NCBI RefSeq assembly: GCF_965237655.1
Contig: NZ_CBDEGB010000001.1
Location: 992,001 to 1,056,000, forward strand
DNA: 64,000 nucleotides
Direction: 5' to 3'
From: Poriferisodalis sp965237655
Lineage (GTDB): Bacteria > Actinomycetota > Acidimicrobiia > Acidimicrobiales > Poriferisodalaceae
Below the pieces are notes generated by a model. The model was not told the origin of the DNA, ran no database searches, and worked only from the letters and a program-made list of their open reading frames with translations. This document shows positions 16,676-25,987 of this stretch, in pieces. The position numbers were made by a program, and so were the translations under genes. The first letter of the stretch is position 1; each line of letters begins with the position of its first letter.

Positions 16676-18079
16676 ATGGCCGATACGAACGAGGTCAACG
16701 AGAGCACCGATGTGCTCGGCAAGAGTCGGATCTTCACCCGCGAGGTCATCAACGACATCCATGTGAAGGCCGAACTCGGCCGCTACCGGATGCGGGGATT
16801 TTCGATCTTCAAGAAGATCCCCCACTGGGATGAGCTGGTGTTCCTGCCTGGAACCCTCACCCGTTTCGTGATCGAGGGCTACCGCGAGAAGTGCGACACC
16901 GCCACAGTCATCGGCTCGCGCTTCGCCGCCAAGCCGCTCGAACTCGAAATCCCGGTGTACATCACGGGCATGAGCTTTGGTGCGCTGTCGCTGGAGGCCA
17001 AGATGGCCTTGGCCAAGGGCGCGTCCATGGCTGGCACCGCCACCTGCTCCGGCGAGGGCGGAATGATCCCGCCAGAGCGCGACCTGTCCACCAAGTGGTA
17101 CTACCAGATCATCCAGAGCCGCTACGGCTTCAACCCCCACCACCTGATGCTGGCCGATGCCGTGGAGTTCTTCATCGGCCAGGGTTGCAAGGTTGGTCTC
17201 GGCGGCCACCTGATGGGCCAGAAGGTCACCGAGCAGGTTGCTGAGATGCGGTCGCTGCCGACGGGCATCGACCAGCGGTCGCCGGCCCGCCACCCTGACT
17301 GGCTTGGCCCCGACGATCTGTCGCTGAAGATCCAGGAGATTCGCGAAGCCACCGACTACCAGGTCCCCATTCAACTCAAGCTGGGATCTGCCCGGGTGTA
17401 TGACGACGTGCGCATGGCGGCCAAGTGTGGCCCCGACGTCATCTACCTCGATGGTGCTGAGGGTGGCACTGGTGCGGGACCGCATCTGGCTACTGAGGAG
17501 ACCGGCATTCCGCTGATGGCGGCTATCCCCGAGGCCCGCCGGGCGCTCGAGGATGTGGGCCTCGCCGACGACATCAACCTGGTCGTGGCGGGTGGTATTC
17601 GCAACGGCGGCGACGTGGCCAAGTGCCTGGCCTTGGGTGCAGATGCCATCGCGCTGGGCACAGCGGCGCTGATGGCGCTCAACTGCAACAAGGAGATCCC
17701 TGGCGTCACCGACTACGAGGGCACGATCGGCGTGCCTGCGGGCGAGTGTTACCACTGCCACACCGGTCGGTGTCCCGTCGGCGTGGCCACCCAGGACGTC
17801 GAGCTGCGCAAGCGCCTCGACGTCGATGAGGCCGCCCTGCGGGTTTACAACTTCCTCATCACCCTCACCATGGAAGTGCAGATGCTGGCCCGGGCTTGCG
17901 GCAAGACCGATGTGCATTCTCTGGAGCCCGAGGACCTGGCCGCGCTCACCCACGAGGCGGCCGCCATGGCCAAGGTGCCTCTCGCGGGCACCACCTACAT
18001 CCCGGGTGTCACCGAGGAGCGGAACATGCAAGAGATCCGCGACCTCTTCGACCGCTACGTGATCGACAAGGGAGTGTGA
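16676..18079 (+). CDS. mgsC: N-methylglutamate synthase subunit C (FMN glutamate-synthase domain)
   Basis: 467 residues, the FMN- and Fe-S-containing synthase subunit related to the central part of glutamate synthase (GlxD-like). Visible are the FMN-barrel motifs ITGMSFGALSLEAKMALAKG, SGEGGM, YLDGAEGGTGAGP and VAGGIRNGGDVAKCLALGAD, and the Fe-S cluster cysteines C358, C361 and C366 (CYHCHTGRCPVG). It would form N-methylglutamate from 2-oxoglutarate and channelled methylamine. AGGGAAAG precedes the ATG. One base separates it from the next gene. Confidence 0.85.
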   Translation: MADTNEVNESTDVLGKSRIFTREVINDIHVKAELGRYRMRGFSIFKKIPHWDELVFLPGTLTRFVIEGYREKCDTATVIGSRFAAKPLELEIPVYITGMSFGALSLEAKMALAKGASMAGTATCSGEGGMIPPERDLSTKWYYQIIQSRYGFNPHHLMLADAVEFFIGQGCKVGLGGHLMGQKVTEQVAEMRSLPTGIDQRSPARHPDWLGPDDLSLKIQEIREATDYQVPIQLKLGSARVYDDVRMAAKCGPDVIYLDGAEGGTGAGPHLATEETGIPLMAAIPEARRALEDVGLADDINLVVAGGIRNGGDVAKCLALGADAIALGTAALMALNCNKEIPGVTDYEGTIGVPAGECYHCHTGRCPVGVATQDVELRKRLDVDEAALRVYNFLITLTMEVQMLARACGKTDVHSLEPEDLAALTHEAAAMAKVPLAGTTYIPGVTEERNMQEIRDLFDRYVIDKGV

Positions 18080-18080
18080 C

Positions 18081-18551
18081 ATGGCCGAGACCACGAACAC
18101 AGCATCCGCGCACACAGGCGAGAGCTCGCGCGAGACCCGCACCGTCGCCATCGACGCCGAAGTCCTGGCGGGGAAGCGGTTCGCCTACCAAGAAGACATG
18201 TCGCTGATCACCGACATAGATCTTCTGGCGGTTACCCCAGGACTCGACATCAACTGGCTAGAGGACATCACCCTTCTCGAAGAGGACGGGGTGCCGGCGG
18301 TGTTCGATCGGTACTCGAACTCGTTCTTGAAGATCTATTTCGAGATTCCGCCTGGCCGCGAGGACGAGATCGCCCGCAAGGTGCTCATGAAGCACCTCAT
18401 CGAGGGCAACAGCTACGGCATCACCCTCAAAGACATCCATTGCAAGTTCCCGCAGGTGGAGCTGGGGCCGTGGGTCGAAGAATCGCGGATCGTCGGCACC
18501 GACTGGCGCAAGCCGGTGCTGGAGGGCTGGACAGCCCCCGGCGGCCACTGA
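18081..18551 (+). CDS. Conserved-looking protein of unknown function in the mgs operon
   Basis: 156 residues, soluble, acidic, with no signal peptide or membrane segment. Its start follows the mgsC stop by one base, with GGGAG as binding site, so it belongs to the same operon. The N-terminal 30 residues look disordered; the rest (MSLITDIDLLAVTPGLDINW, IYFEIPPGREDEIARKVLMK, GPWVEESRIVGTDWRKP) is well structured with regular helix-strand alternation. I do not recognise the family. Its position between mgsC and a FAD oxidoreductase makes it a candidate subunit or accessory for the missing demethylation step. Confidence 0.7.
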   Translation: MAETTNTASAHTGESSRETRTVAIDAEVLAGKRFAYQEDMSLITDIDLLAVTPGLDINWLEDITLLEEDGVPAVFDRYSNSFLKIYFEIPPGREDEIARKVLMKHLIEGNSYGITLKDIHCKFPQVELGPWVEESRIVGTDWRKPVLEGWTAPGGH

Positions 18552-18603
18552 GCCGTCACTCAGAGAAGCCACTCAAAGAGACTGAACCGAGGAGGCTGCG
18601 GTT

Positions 18604-19935
18604 ATGGCACTGCCGACCAGGGCTCGTTTTGTCATCATCGGCGGAGGCATTCACGGCCTGTCGACAGCTTGGAACCTTGCCCGCGATCTGAGGTCGTCGG
18701 GACGGGGATCGGGCGACGACATCGTCGTCATCGACAAGACCGGCGTGGGTGCGGGCGCTTCGGGCATCGCCTGCGGTGTCATTCGCAACAACTACTTCCA
18801 ACCGGCCATGCGTGAGCTCATGACCCATTCGGTGGACGTCTGGGATAGCGATCCCGAGGCGTTCTCGTATCACCCTGTGGGCTACATGCAGATCAGCCAT
18901 GAGGCGATGCGCGACGACGTGGCCTCGATCCATGCGCAGCAGAAGGCCATCGGCTACTCGTCCACGTTCGTTGAAGGTGCCGAGGCCTCGGCCAGCTACA
19001 TGCGTGGGATCTTCGATGACTGGCAGGCGCAGGGCATTACCAGCGTCCTGCATGAGCACCGGGGCGGGTATGCCAACAACATGGCCTCGCTCAAGGGGCT
19101 GCTCGGCAAGGTCGAGGCAGAAGGCGTCGGCGTGGTGGGCGGTGTCACCGTGACCGGGTTCGACCAGGATGCCTCTGGAGCGGTCACTGCTGTGCTTACC
19201 GATCAAGGACCCGTGGCCTGCGATCACGTGGTGGTGGCGGTGGGGCCGTGGGTGCAGAAGATCTGGGCCATGCTCGACCTGCCGACGACCACCGAGGTTC
19301 TCGCCAGCGACGGCCAGGTGCACAGCCGCCCGACCTGGACCTACATGTGCCTGCAGGAAGGCACGCTCACGGTCGACCCCGGCTTCCTCACCGACAACGA
19401 GGGCAACATGCCGCCGGTGGTGCACATTGACACCGACGCTCCCCTGTACGACGCCGACGGGCTCGTCACCGAGGGGCCGTGGGGCATCTACTACAAGCCG
19501 GACTTCAACTTCGGCGGCGTCCAGGGCGGCTATATGCCCTACGTCGTGGATAAGCCGTCTGCCGATGTGGCCGTCGACCCCTACGGACCCGACTCGCCCG
19601 ACTTCGTTGTGGGGGGCGACTTCTATCGCACCTGGACCGCCGCGTTGGCCCACTGTCACAAGCGCTTCGAGGGCAAGACCCACCTCATCAGCGACGAGCC
19701 TTCAGGGGGGATCGGCAGCTTCTCGCCCGACAACTTCCCTGTGTTCGACACCTTCTGCGACAACGCCTACTTCATTGCCGACTCCAACCACGGCTACAAG
19801 ATGATCGGCGTGGGTGCGCTGGTGGCCAAGGAGCTGCTCGGAGAGCCTCAGGCGCTGCTGGAGCCGTTCCGCTATTCGCGCTACGCCGAAGGCCGGCTCC
19901 ACCCGGTGAGCAACTCGCCCTATCCCTGGAGCTAG
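18604..19935 (+). CDS. FAD-dependent amine oxidoreductase (DAO family)
   Basis: 443 residues. The FAD Rossmann motif FVIIGGGIHGLSTAWNLA opens the protein, IDKTGVGAGASGIACGVIRN matches the second flavin-contact region of the sarcosine oxidase beta/DAO family, and NHGYKMIGVGALVAKELLG is the C-terminal dinucleotide segment. GAGGAGGCTGCGG gives a strong start. It ends the + strand operon and abuts the convergent FAD oxidoreductase with no gap. The substrate is unknown; a secondary or tertiary amine such as dimethylamine, sarcosine or dimethylglycine fits the setting. Confidence 0.82.
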   Translation: MALPTRARFVIIGGGIHGLSTAWNLARDLRSSGRGSGDDIVVIDKTGVGAGASGIACGVIRNNYFQPAMRELMTHSVDVWDSDPEAFSYHPVGYMQISHEAMRDDVASIHAQQKAIGYSSTFVEGAEASASYMRGIFDDWQAQGITSVLHEHRGGYANNMASLKGLLGKVEAEGVGVVGGVTVTGFDQDASGAVTAVLTDQGPVACDHVVVAVGPWVQKIWAMLDLPTTTEVLASDGQVHSRPTWTYMCLQEGTLTVDPGFLTDNEGNMPPVVHIDTDAPLYDADGLVTEGPWGIYYKPDFNFGGVQGGYMPYVVDKPSADVAVDPYGPDSPDFVVGGDFYRTWTAALAHCHKRFEGKTHLISDEPSGGIGSFSPDNFPVFDTFCDNAYFIADSNHGYKMIGVGALVAKELLGEPQALLEPFRYSRYAEGRLHPVSNSPYPWS

Positions 19936-21180
19936 CTAGGCGCGGGCGCTCGGCCCGTACGACAAGTGCATGAGGTCGCCCTCAGCGAAGCGTGAGGGGC
20001 GCAGCGCCCGGGTGTCGATGGCTGGCGCGTCGCCCACACACTCGAGGCCGAGCACGTGTGCGGCGACGATCTCCCCGAGGGCCGGCGACAGCTTGAGCCC
20101 GTGCCCCGAGAGGCCGATGGCCAGGTAGAGGCCGTCCACCGGGGCGATCTCGGCGGCCCATCCCAAGATGGGGTGGTAGTCCGGCGATACGTCGTAGGCG
20201 CCGCTGGTGGTGCTCACCGTGGCTACGACCGACATCTCGGGCAGGCGTTCGGCGATGGCTGCCTCGAGGCGCACGGCGTGGGCCGAGTGGTCCGATTCCG
20301 ACGCGTCGGCGAGCGGGTCGTCGACCACGGGCATCTCAGGCGGGTAGGCCACGGCCACGACGTGGCGTCCCATGTCGGGGCGGATGACCAGGTTGGAGTT
20401 GCCATCGGTGATGCAGGTTCCCAGCGCCGGCGCTCCGGGCCGCTGGGAGAACACCGCCATGTCGAGCCGTCGCCGCTCGACAGGCACCTCCACGCCCAGC
20501 GGATCGAGCAGGTCGCGCGCCCAGGCGCCAGTGGCGGCGATGACGATCGGAGCCCGGATCTCCCCAGCTGACGTCGCCACGCCCGCCACGGCGCCGCCAG
20601 ACACCAGGATCTGGTCCACGGCGACCGGCGCCAGCACTGCAGCCCCCGCTGCGGTTGCAGCCGTAAGCCAGCTCAGCACCATCTTCGTGACGTCGATGAA
20701 GCCGCCGTCAGGTTCGTAGGCGCCACCTGCGAGTCCGTCCGCGTTCACCAGAGGCTCGATCTCAGTGATCTCGCGGCCCACGACGAAGCGTGTATCGACG
20801 CCGAGGCCGCGGCCGAGGTCGATGTTGTACTGCAGCCCATCCAGCTGATCGGAGGTCACCAACAGCATGTAGCCGAGCCGGGCATAGCCAGGGTCGCCGT
20901 AGCCCACCTCGGAGTCCCAGTTGCCGATGCAGTGGAACCCGCGCTGGGCAATGCGCACCATCAGCTCATTTGAGTAGTGCTGGCGGATCTGGCCGAACGT
21001 CCGGCCCGAGATGCCCCCGACGGGCGCCCGAGCATCGACGATGGCCACTCGCAAGTCCGAGTGCCGGGCGAGCTGGTAGCCGATGCTGGCACCGATCACC
21101 CCGGCACCGATCACCACGGCATCGACTTCGGAGGGCACGGGCGCCATGAGGTGTCCCTGGGACGTGGTCCTGCGGATCAC
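19936..21180 (-). CDS. FAD-dependent oxidoreductase (DAO/sarcosine oxidase beta-like)
   Basis: 414 residues. It has the FAD motif AVVIGAGVIGASIGYQLARH and the C-terminal GLYLAIGLSGHGLKLSPALG typical of the DAO family, with GRTFGQIRQHYSNELM in the usual substrate-side region. It starts at a GTG that overlaps the stop of tmm (GTGA), so it is the last gene of the amt-tdm-tmm operon; an internal ATG at 21147 is an alternative start. Operon position suggests a methylated-amine substrate. It may serve the step that a dimethylamine monooxygenase performs elsewhere, but this is inference. Confidence 0.8.
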   Translation of the reverse strand: MIRRTTSQGHLMAPVPSEVDAVVIGAGVIGASIGYQLARHSDLRVAIVDARAPVGGISGRTFGQIRQHYSNELMVRIAQRGFHCIGNWDSEVGYGDPGYARLGYMLLVTSDQLDGLQYNIDLGRGLGVDTRFVVGREITEIEPLVNADGLAGGAYEPDGGFIDVTKMVLSWLTAATAAGAAVLAPVAVDQILVSGGAVAGVATSAGEIRAPIVIAATGAWARDLLDPLGVEVPVERRRLDMAVFSQRPGAPALGTCITDGNSNLVIRPDMGRHVVAVAYPPEMPVVDDPLADASESDHSAHAVRLEAAIAERLPEMSVVATVSTTSGAYDVSPDYHPILGWAAEIAPVDGLYLAIGLSGHGLKLSPALGEIVAAHVLGLECVGDAPAIDTRALRPSRFAEGDLMHLSYGPSARA

Positions 21181-22520
21181 CCCGAGTCGGCCAGGTAGGA
21201 CTCCAGCGAGTCGTCGAGAGCTTCCTCCCAGGACGTGTGGTGTATCGGCGCCATCGTGCCCGTCATCGGCGAAGTATGGCCGTGGTCGCGGTAGCCGAGG
21301 ATCGACTGCTTCTTGTGCTTCTTCCAGTCCTTGAACATCTTGTTGATGAGCGGTGTGTTGGGGTCGGGACAGTCGGTCTGGTCGAGAAGGTCCTGGGTGT
21401 AGTCGCCTTGAAAGTCAATGGCGGCGTAGTCGTCGGGCACTTCGTCTTCCGCGGTCTGGAAGTCGTCAATCCAGCGGGCCTGCTCGTCGGCGTCGGGCAG
21501 CTCGATGCGGCCCAGGATGACGTCACGGGCATACCAAGTCTGGGCGTCGAACATGTTGAACGTGTACCACTGATCCTGCATCCCCAGGTACAGCACCCGG
21601 TTCTCGGGCTGGAACACCACGCCCCGGTAGAGCATCGACGAGGCGAGCCGGTTGGCGGTCACCAGCCGAAGCTCGTCGTCCATGAACGGGAAGTGGTGGA
21701 GGTAGCCCGTGCACGAGACGATGGCATCGACCTCGGTGCTGGTGCCGTCGGTGAAGTGCACCGTGCGACCGTCCACGTGGGTCAGGATCGGCGTCTCGGT
21801 GATGCCGTCGGGCCAGTCGAAGCCCATCGGACCGCTGCGTGAGGAGCAGATGACCGACCGCGCCCCGTACTTCCACAGCTGCGATGCAATGTCCTCGGCC
21901 GAGTAGCTCGACCCGATGACGAGCACGTCGCGGCCCTCGAACTGCACGGCGTCCCGAAAGTCGTGGGCATGCAGCAGCGTGCCCCCGAAGGTCTCATAGC
22001 CGGGGTAATGGGGCATGTTGGGTGTCGAGAAGTGTCCGGTGGACACCACGACCCAGTCGAATTCTTCGCTGGAGGTGGCGTCTGCGGCGCGATCGTGCGT
22101 CGTCACCGTGAAGCCATTGCCGGTGGACGACCGGCTGACGCGCCGTACCGCCTGGTTGAACAGGATCTTGTCGCGAATGCCGCTGCGGTTGGCGCGGCCG
22201 ACGATGTAGTCGTAGAGCACCTCGCGAGGCGGGAATGACGCCACCGGCTTGCCGAAGTGTTCCTCGAAGCCGTAGTCGCCGAATTCCAGGCACTCCTTGG
22301 GACCGTTGGACCACAGGTAGCGATACATGCTCCCGTGGCACGGCTCGCCGTGCTCATCGAGTCCGGTGCGCCAAGTGTAGTTCCACAGACCGCCCCAGTC
22401 CGACTGCTTCTCGAAACAGACGAGTTCGAGTTCTGCTGCCTCCGACGAGGCATCGCTGGCAAACGCGTGCAGCTGCGAGAGTCCGCATGGCCCCGCGCCG
22501 ATGATGGCTACCCGTGTCAT
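21177..22520 (-). CDS. tmm: Trimethylamine monooxygenase (flavin-containing)
   Basis: 447 residues, oxidising trimethylamine to trimethylamine N-oxide with NADPH and O2. The FAD site VAIIGAGPCGLSQL is at the N-terminus, the NADPH site VLVIGSSYSAEDIASQ near residue 200, and the FMO signature region GGTLLHAHDFRD between them. Long stretches are characteristic of bacterial Tmm, for example WGGLWNYTWRTGLDE, GSMYRYLWSNGPKE, YLGMQDQWYTFNMFDAQ and the ending GTMAPIHHTSWEEALDDSLE. Binding site AGGGGGGATC. It follows tdm by 89 bases. Confidence 0.93.
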   Translation of the reverse strand: MTRVAIIGAGPCGLSQLHAFASDASSEAAELELVCFEKQSDWGGLWNYTWRTGLDEHGEPCHGSMYRYLWSNGPKECLEFGDYGFEEHFGKPVASFPPREVLYDYIVGRANRSGIRDKILFNQAVRRVSRSSTGNGFTVTTHDRAADATSSEEFDWVVVSTGHFSTPNMPHYPGYETFGGTLLHAHDFRDAVQFEGRDVLVIGSSYSAEDIASQLWKYGARSVICSSRSGPMGFDWPDGITETPILTHVDGRTVHFTDGTSTEVDAIVSCTGYLHHFPFMDDELRLVTANRLASSMLYRGVVFQPENRVLYLGMQDQWYTFNMFDAQTWYARDVILGRIELPDADEQARWIDDFQTAEDEVPDDYAAIDFQGDYTQDLLDQTDCPDPNTPLINKMFKDWKKHKKQSILGYRDHGHTSPMTGTMAPIHHTSWEEALDDSLESYLADSG

Positions 22521-22609
22521 GACGAGATCCCCCCTGTGGTTAGATGTTTATGCAACGAGAGTAGAACAATTCTCGGTCTTGCATCCCCGCGCAGGGCTGC
22601 AGAACACGC

Positions 22610-24994
22610 CTAAGCGCGGACTCGGGACTTGTCCGGGTCGTAGAACGGGTACCGCACTACCTCGGCACTGATGCGCTTCTCGTGGCCGTCCAGCTTGCCC
22701 ACCTCGACGGCCGTGCCGATCTCGTTGTAGGGCAACGCCATGCGGCACAGGGCGATGTTCTTCCGCAGGATGGGGGAGATGGTGCCGCTGGTGATCACAC
22801 CGACGTGGTTGCGCCCCACGTATACGCCGTCGCCAAGCGCCGCCGGCTCGCCCCCCTCAACTTCCAGCCCCACCAGCCGCCTCTGAGGGTTGTCGCGCCG
22901 GTCGAACAGGGCATCGCGCCCAATGAAGTCGTCTTCTTTGGTCTTCAGCGGGACCGTGAAACCGATTCCCGCCTCATAGGGATCGGTCTCGTCGCAGAAT
23001 TCGTGGCCGGCGAAGACGAGCCCGGCCTCGATGCGCAGCATGTCGAGCGCAGTCAGGCCCATGGGCACGAGCCCGTGGGGTGTGCCCGCCTCGAAGATGG
23101 CGTCCCACACTGCCGGGGCGTCGGAGGGGTGGCAGAACACTTCGAAGCCGAGCTCGCCGGTGTAGCCCGTGCGTGAGACGACGATCGGGATGCCGTCGTG
23201 GTCCCCGATCCGCGCAATCGCGAACCGGAACCAGCCCAGCTCCCCCACGGTTGGCTGGTCGGGGCGCGTCCAGATGACCTCGTCGAGTATGCGGCGGCTG
23301 TCGGGGCCTTGGACCTGCAGGTTGTGGAGCTGCTCGGTGGAATTGCGCACCCAGACAGCCAGCCCGAGCCGCTCGGCCTGCTCCCGAAGCCAGATGCCGC
23401 TGTAGCCGAGCTGGCCGCCGATCCAGCGGAAGTTCTCGCGCGCCAGCCGGAAGACGGTGCCGTCGTCGATCATTCCGCCGGTGGGGTGGCACATAGCGGT
23501 GTACACGACCTGTCCGTCAGCCAGCTTGCGGACGTTGCGGGTCACGCACGTCTGCATCAGCACTTCGGCGTCGGGCCCCGTCACCTCGTACTTGCGCAGC
23601 GGCGACAGGTCGATGACCGCCGCGGCCTGCCGGCAGGCCCAGTACTCCTCGACGGCGCCGTGTGCCGTGTAATGGTCGGCCAGCCAGTAGCCGCAGTACT
23701 CGCTGAAGCTCCGCGTCAAGGCGGAGGTGCGGGGGTGGAATCCGGTCTCTTGGGTGAGCTGGGCTTCGGAGTCAGCGGTCATTCTGATCGCCGTCGCTTT
23801 CTTGAACATGTTGGCTGCGGGGTACACCCTGACCGCGATGTCGGTGGGGTTCCAGCCGTTGGCAGCGTCGACATCGCACGGGCACGCGGTGCTGACGCAC
23901 ACCAAGTCCTCCAGCGCCCGCAGCAGCACATAGTCGCCAGGGCGCGACCACGGCTCGTCGAGGTAGATCTGATTCGCGTCATCCACTTGGGTGTTGTAGA
24001 AGAAGTTGATCGCCTCCCAGCCCCGCCGTGCAGCGACTCCGAAGGGATCGAGGACCCCGTTGATGTTGTCGGTGCAGTTGATGTGGCCGGGGTAGCCCAT
24101 CTCCTCGTAGTAGCGGGCGTTGCAGGCAGTGTTGAAGGTGTCGTGGCGGCCCACCGTGTCCTGCACCACTTCGACAAGCGGCTGCATCTTGGCGTTGAAG
24201 AACTTCGAGTACAGGCCGGGTGCCGGGCAGCTTGCTCCCATGAGGGAGCGGGTGATGGTGGCGTTGAGGCCGAGCTCGGAGCCCGCTTCGAGGTCCGCCA
24301 CTGCGAAGCACTGGAAGTCCGAGCACTGCCGTCCCTCCATGTCCACTACTTGGAACCAGTTGCCCTTGGACACTTGGTAGGCGCGAGCTGTGCTGCGCAG
24401 CACGATGAAGTCCTGACTGGGGTCGGCCAGCGGTGTCGGCAGCAACGGCTCGGTGTCAACGCCGTCAGGTTTGCTGCGGTGGACATAGGCGATCAGGTCG
24501 GTGGGCGGAGTACCGCCATGGGCCGACATGGGGCCGCCCGGCGCTGCCACGACGCAGGCGACATCGGCATGCGCGACCACGCGAGCGCTGCTGTTGGGAG
24601 GCGTGTCAACGTCGAAGAGCCGGAGCGGCGCCGCTGCCTGCACTTTGGCCATGTCGATGCCGACGCGCTCGAGCCCGGCTCGCACTCGGCGGGAGTCGTG
24701 CAGGCCCGCTGAGAGGATGCTTACAGCGGCCGGCACGCTCGATGACGGAACTCGCCCGCTCCCATTGCCGACTGCGATCGCCAGCAATCCAGGGTCTGAC
24801 ATCCCGGTCTGATCGAAGGCGATCAGCTCGCAGGGCTGGCATCCCTCAGGATCGACGATCTCCAACTCGTCGCCGGCGGCGAGCGCCAGCACCGTTGCGC
24901 CGCCGCCGGTCACCCGGTAGCGCTCCACACCCGGTCCCAGCATCATCAGCCCTGGAACCAACACCTGTGACTGTTCGGTTGCGAGCGTCGTCAT
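22610..24994 (-). CDS. tdm: Trimethylamine N-oxide demethylase (DUF1989 + GcvT)
   Basis: 794 residues, splitting TMAO into dimethylamine and formaldehyde. The N-terminal half carries DUF1989-type sequence with the zinc-site cysteines C224 (GRQCSDFQC) and the CPC motif at 371-373 (VSTACPCDVDAANGWNPTD). The C-terminal half from about residue 425 is a GcvT-like tetrahydrofolate-binding domain (RKYEVTGPDAEVLMQTCVTR; SRTGYTGELGFEVFCHP), which would trap the formaldehyde. This two-domain order is that of characterised Tdm. AGAGGCAG precedes the ATG. The gene sits directly upstream of tmm, as in marine TMA degraders. Confidence 0.9.
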   Translation of the reverse strand: MTTLATEQSQVLVPGLMMLGPGVERYRVTGGGATVLALAAGDELEIVDPEGCQPCELIAFDQTGMSDPGLLAIAVGNGSGRVPSSSVPAAVSILSAGLHDSRRVRAGLERVGIDMAKVQAAAPLRLFDVDTPPNSSARVVAHADVACVVAAPGGPMSAHGGTPPTDLIAYVHRSKPDGVDTEPLLPTPLADPSQDFIVLRSTARAYQVSKGNWFQVVDMEGRQCSDFQCFAVADLEAGSELGLNATITRSLMGASCPAPGLYSKFFNAKMQPLVEVVQDTVGRHDTFNTACNARYYEEMGYPGHINCTDNINGVLDPFGVAARRGWEAINFFYNTQVDDANQIYLDEPWSRPGDYVLLRALEDLVCVSTACPCDVDAANGWNPTDIAVRVYPAANMFKKATAIRMTADSEAQLTQETGFHPRTSALTRSFSEYCGYWLADHYTAHGAVEEYWACRQAAAVIDLSPLRKYEVTGPDAEVLMQTCVTRNVRKLADGQVVYTAMCHPTGGMIDDGTVFRLARENFRWIGGQLGYSGIWLREQAERLGLAVWVRNSTEQLHNLQVQGPDSRRILDEVIWTRPDQPTVGELGWFRFAIARIGDHDGIPIVVSRTGYTGELGFEVFCHPSDAPAVWDAIFEAGTPHGLVPMGLTALDMLRIEAGLVFAGHEFCDETDPYEAGIGFTVPLKTKEDDFIGRDALFDRRDNPQRRLVGLEVEGGEPAALGDGVYVGRNHVGVITSGTISPILRKNIALCRMALPYNEIGTAVEVGKLDGHEKRISAEVVRYPFYDPDKSRVRA

Positions 24995-25075
24995 TGCTGC
25001 CTCTGTGAGTGTCGTGTCGATGTCAGGCCGGTCCGCCTGTCTGGGTTTCGCCGTCTCCCAGGACCGGTCGCAGCA

Positions 25076-25507
25076 TCACTGCCGACGACCCAACGGGCCC
25101 GACAGTCCACGCCGCGGTGGCTCGTCGGCGTCGCCGCCGTCATCGTCACCAGCCGAAACGCCGGCGAACATTTCCCACACCAGCACTACGACGGCCACGG
25201 CAGAGGCGATGATCGCGACCCACAAACCCGAGCCTGGATCGGGGCTGCCGACGCCGGACGGATCCAAGACTTCGCGCACTGCGATTGCGCCCGCGAATCC
25301 GGCGCCGATCCACGCCGGACGCCAACGGATCTGTACCAGCGCGATCGTGATGATGCAGACGACAAAGAGAAGTCTGCCTATACCGGTGCCGATGCCGCGC
25401 ACGGTCTGGGTGCCACTCAGTCCGGCGTTGACGTGCCACGGCAGGAACATCGCTGCGCCGGCAACCGCAGTGCACGCTTGGGCGATTCGCAGACGGGCGA
25501 CTCTCAC
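25076..25507 (-). CDS. Small multi-pass membrane protein
   Basis: 143 residues from a GTG start. Four hydrophobic segments are evident (about residues 8-28, 42-60, 64-80 and 92-114: for example IGRLLFVVCIITIALVQI and GLWVAIIASAVAVVVLVW), then a charged tail rich in Asp, Gly and Arg. No family recognised. It lies between amt and tdm in the same orientation, so it may assist uptake or sensing of methylated amines. Confidence 0.65.
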   Translation of the reverse strand: MRVARLRIAQACTAVAGAAMFLPWHVNAGLSGTQTVRGIGTGIGRLLFVVCIITIALVQIRWRPAWIGAGFAGAIAVREVLDPSGVGSPDPGSGLWVAIIASAVAVVVLVWEMFAGVSAGDDDGGDADEPPRRGLSGPLGRRQ

Positions 25508-25605
25508 AACGCCAACCTAAGTCCTCCACGCGCCAGCAGACGCCGCGTCGCCGATGGGCGGCGCGACGTCTGCCGGGTTGATCAGGTTGCGTCTGCTGAC
25601 TGCTG

Positions 25606-25734
25606 TCAGCCGACGACCTGGATGGCAATGATGGTGAAGACGATGCAGGCGATGGTGAATACCACCACCCCGATCTCGACCGCCTTGTTGTGACCATGCA
25701 GTCCTTGGAATTCGATCTGCTTGCGTCGAGCCAT
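25606..25734 (-). CDS. Single-pass membrane mini-protein (42 aa)
   Basis: A short N-terminal charged segment (MARRKQIEFQGLHGHNKAVE) followed by one transmembrane helix (IGVVVFTIACIVFTIIAIQV). AGGAGG seven bases before the ATG at 25734 is an excellent binding site and marks a real gene. It starts 11 bases after the preceding gene. Unknown function; the form resembles small accessory subunits of transporters. Confidence 0.7.
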   Translation of the reverse strand: MARRKQIEFQGLHGHNKAVEIGVVVFTIACIVFTIIAIQVVG

Positions 25735-25744
25735 GTCGGTCCTC

Positions 25745-25960
25745 CTAGCTGTACTTGTCAGCGAGACGATCAGCTGCATCGTTGAGCAGCTTGTCCTCAC
25801 GCGCCGTCACGAGCAGTGCCGCAACCACCGAGACCGCAATCCCGATGATTGCAAGGACGTACGAGCCGGTGTTGCCACCTGGACCCCAGGTGAAGTACCC
25901 GGTCGTGCCGTCGGCTGCTTCGAGGGCGGCTTCCCAACTGTCGTAGGGGAAGGTGTTCAT
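25745..25960 (-). CDS. Single-pass membrane mini-protein (71 aa)
   Basis: It begins MNTFPYDSWEAALEAADG, has one transmembrane helix (SYVLAIIGIAVSVVAALLV) and an amphipathic acidic C-terminus (REDKLLNDAADRLADKYS). AAGGAGGACTGA precedes the ATG. It lies 27 bases after the 38-residue gene and 11 before the 42-residue gene, in one run. Family not recognised. Confidence 0.7.
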   Translation of the reverse strand: MNTFPYDSWEAALEAADGTTGYFTWGPGGNTGSYVLAIIGIAVSVVAALLVTAREDKLLNDAADRLADKYS

Positions 25961-25987
25961 TCAGTCCTCCTTAAGTCCTGAACGATG

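Noticed and set aside
22974..24712. Long frames antisense and out of frame inside tdm
   Set aside because: Shadows; tdm has continuous domain motifs throughout.
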